Below are positions 62,914-64,000 of a stretch of DNA of 64,000 nucleotides, piece by piece. The stretch lies in the NCBI GenBank assembly GCA_029448655.1, contig JACCLO010000003.1, positions 1,054,001 to 1,118,000 of the forward strand. Direction: 5' to 3'. The DNA comes from Wolfiporia cocos (taxonomy: Eukaryota; Basidiomycota; Agaricomycetes; Polyporales; Phaeolaceae). Numbering within the stretch: position 1 is the stretch's first letter; each line of letters starts with the position of its first letter. Position numbers and translations under genes: made by a program. The notes beneath the pieces were generated by a model. That model saw only the letters and a program-made list of their open reading frames with translations, was not told the DNA's origin and did not search any database.

Positions 62914-64000
62914 ATGCCGATTGCACTCACGAAGGAAAGCGATGTAGATGTCCTGGTCATTGGCGCTGGCCCAGCAGGGCTCATGTGTGCCATGGCACTT
63001 GGGCATGCAGGTGTAAATGTCCGTATCATTGATCAGCGGTATGTGCGGTTGCCCACAATTGTATATTTATTAATAACATGTTTGCGCGCCCAGCCCTGAT
63101 ACTGTCAAGGCAGGACAAGCAGATGGCATTCAACCGCGTATAGTGGAGGTGTTCCAGGTAAGTGACAAGATCAAGCATAGATGCACACAACTGATGTGCT
63201 CGCCTTTATCGTCAAGAGCTACGGTCTTGCCGATCGCCTCTTTAAGGAGGCCGTGCAGGTCCATATGGCTGTGAGGCATCCATTCTGAAATGTGTCGTCT
63301 CGAGATTAAAGTATAATTGTACATCAGGCATTCTATAACCCAAGTCCTAATGGTGGAATCGAAGTAAGCCACACAAATCCGAACTGCTATGTCATCAATC
63401 TGAAATGATGCAACGACTATAGCGGACAGATCGTGCACCGGATGTCACTGCTCCGACTGCTCGCTGGGCGTTCGAAGTAAGCTTCAGCAACGTGAACATG
63501 GGGTCATATATGTAACAAATCGGATCACAGATGGCTCTGCACCAAGGAGGCATTGAGCAGATCTTCCTGGATTCAATGGCTACGAAAGGCGTCAAGGTGG
63601 AGAGACCAATTATGCCGACGTACATTGAACTGTCTCAGGATGAGGCCAAGCTTAAGGACCCCACCTCACATCCTGCCAAGGTTTGTGTATCTCGCTTATC
63701 GAGACCGCAAAACTGTCGTTGAACTGAATTGTGGCGTCAGGTAGTACTCAGACATCTGGACGTTCCAGAAGACAAACCCGACACAGAGATAGTGTACGCG
63801 AAGTTTGTCATTGGCTGTGATGGTTCGTCATGTTATGTAGAAGTGTTGCACAATTATTCATGCAGTAATCTTTTACACAGGAGCACACTCGTGGATACGC
63901 AGACAATTCGGCATCACGATGGAGGGCGAACAGACAGGTCTGTTACGCACAGCTGGGCTTGATCATCACGAATTGATAAGTTGACTGTGTTCCGCCCGTC
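62914..64000 (+). CDS. FAD-dependent monooxygenase, phenol 2-monooxygenase type (copy C, 5' part)
   Basis: The start MPIALTKESDVDVLVIGAGPAGLMC matches copies A and B. Exons 62914-63038, 63094-63157, 63217-63258, 63328-63363, 63423-63476, 63531-63680, 63741-63822 and 63881-63937 are in phase. The FAD motif GAGPAG and the GCDGAHSWIR (DG) motif are present. The gene continues beyond the window end, so the GD motif and thioredoxin-like domain are not seen. It is clearly more diverged than A and B. It has two extra introns, at 63477-63530 and starting at 63938, where A and B read straight through. Same expected reaction class: aromatic hydroxylation with FAD and NADPH. Confidence 0.88.

Overview
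The window is nuclear DNA of a filamentous basidiomycete. It is most likely an Agaricomycete and plausibly of the Polyporales (family-level inference only). The evidence is dense genes split by GT-AG introns of about 45-60 bases, expanded F-box and DUF7330-type families, and fungal-specific proteins such as an Rxt3-type and a Snt2-type chromatin factor. All coding features below are my own spliced models. In most of them exon phases were checked to join in frame. No transcript data were available.

Layout. 0-7 kb is repeat-rich: a broken copy of an agaricomycete repeated-gene family, two tandem-repeat arrays and a large fold-back (inverted) repeat. 7.1-9.5 kb holds an intact phenol-hydroxylase-type FAD monooxygenase (copy A). 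9.7-16.7 kb holds two minus-strand genes, an Rxt3-domain protein and a Yrb2/RanBP3-type Ran-binding protein. 17.4-21.5 kb has an F-box protein and a DUF7330-type protein. 22.5-25.4 kb contains relics, chiefly a frameshifted M20-family amidohydrolase. 26.3-28.7 kb is a second, near-identical FAD monooxygenase (copy B), convergent with an MFS transporter (29.6-31.6 kb). 32.5-46 kb is a conserved housekeeping block: a Doa4/USP8-like deubiquitinase, a Snt2-like BAH/PHD/SANT protein and a membrane hybrid histidine kinase. 48.3-56.7 kb has an F-box protein, a ubiquitin-like/WLM metalloprotease, its decayed tandem copy linked to tRNA-Ile, DNA polymerase delta subunit 4 and a CorA-type transporter. 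57.4-64 kb has an F-box protein, a second DUF7330 protein, a 457-base MITE with TA flanks, and the 5' part of a third FAD monooxygenase (copy C) that runs off the end.

How it fits together. Most genes are independent housekeeping or regulatory functions: chromatin silencing, nuclear transport, deubiquitination, phosphorelay, DNA repair and replication, and metal transport. The accessory theme is the three FAD monooxygenases with a nearby MFS transporter, which would suit oxidation and transport of aromatic compounds in a wood- or litter-decaying fungus (inference). No CRISPR, rRNA or obviously novel defence system is visible. The most interesting structures are the duplicated monooxygenases, the tRNA-Ile/WLM tandem duplication with a deleted metal-binding motif, the fold-back repeat, the MITE, and an odd splice junction exactly at the histidine-kinase phosphoacceptor box.
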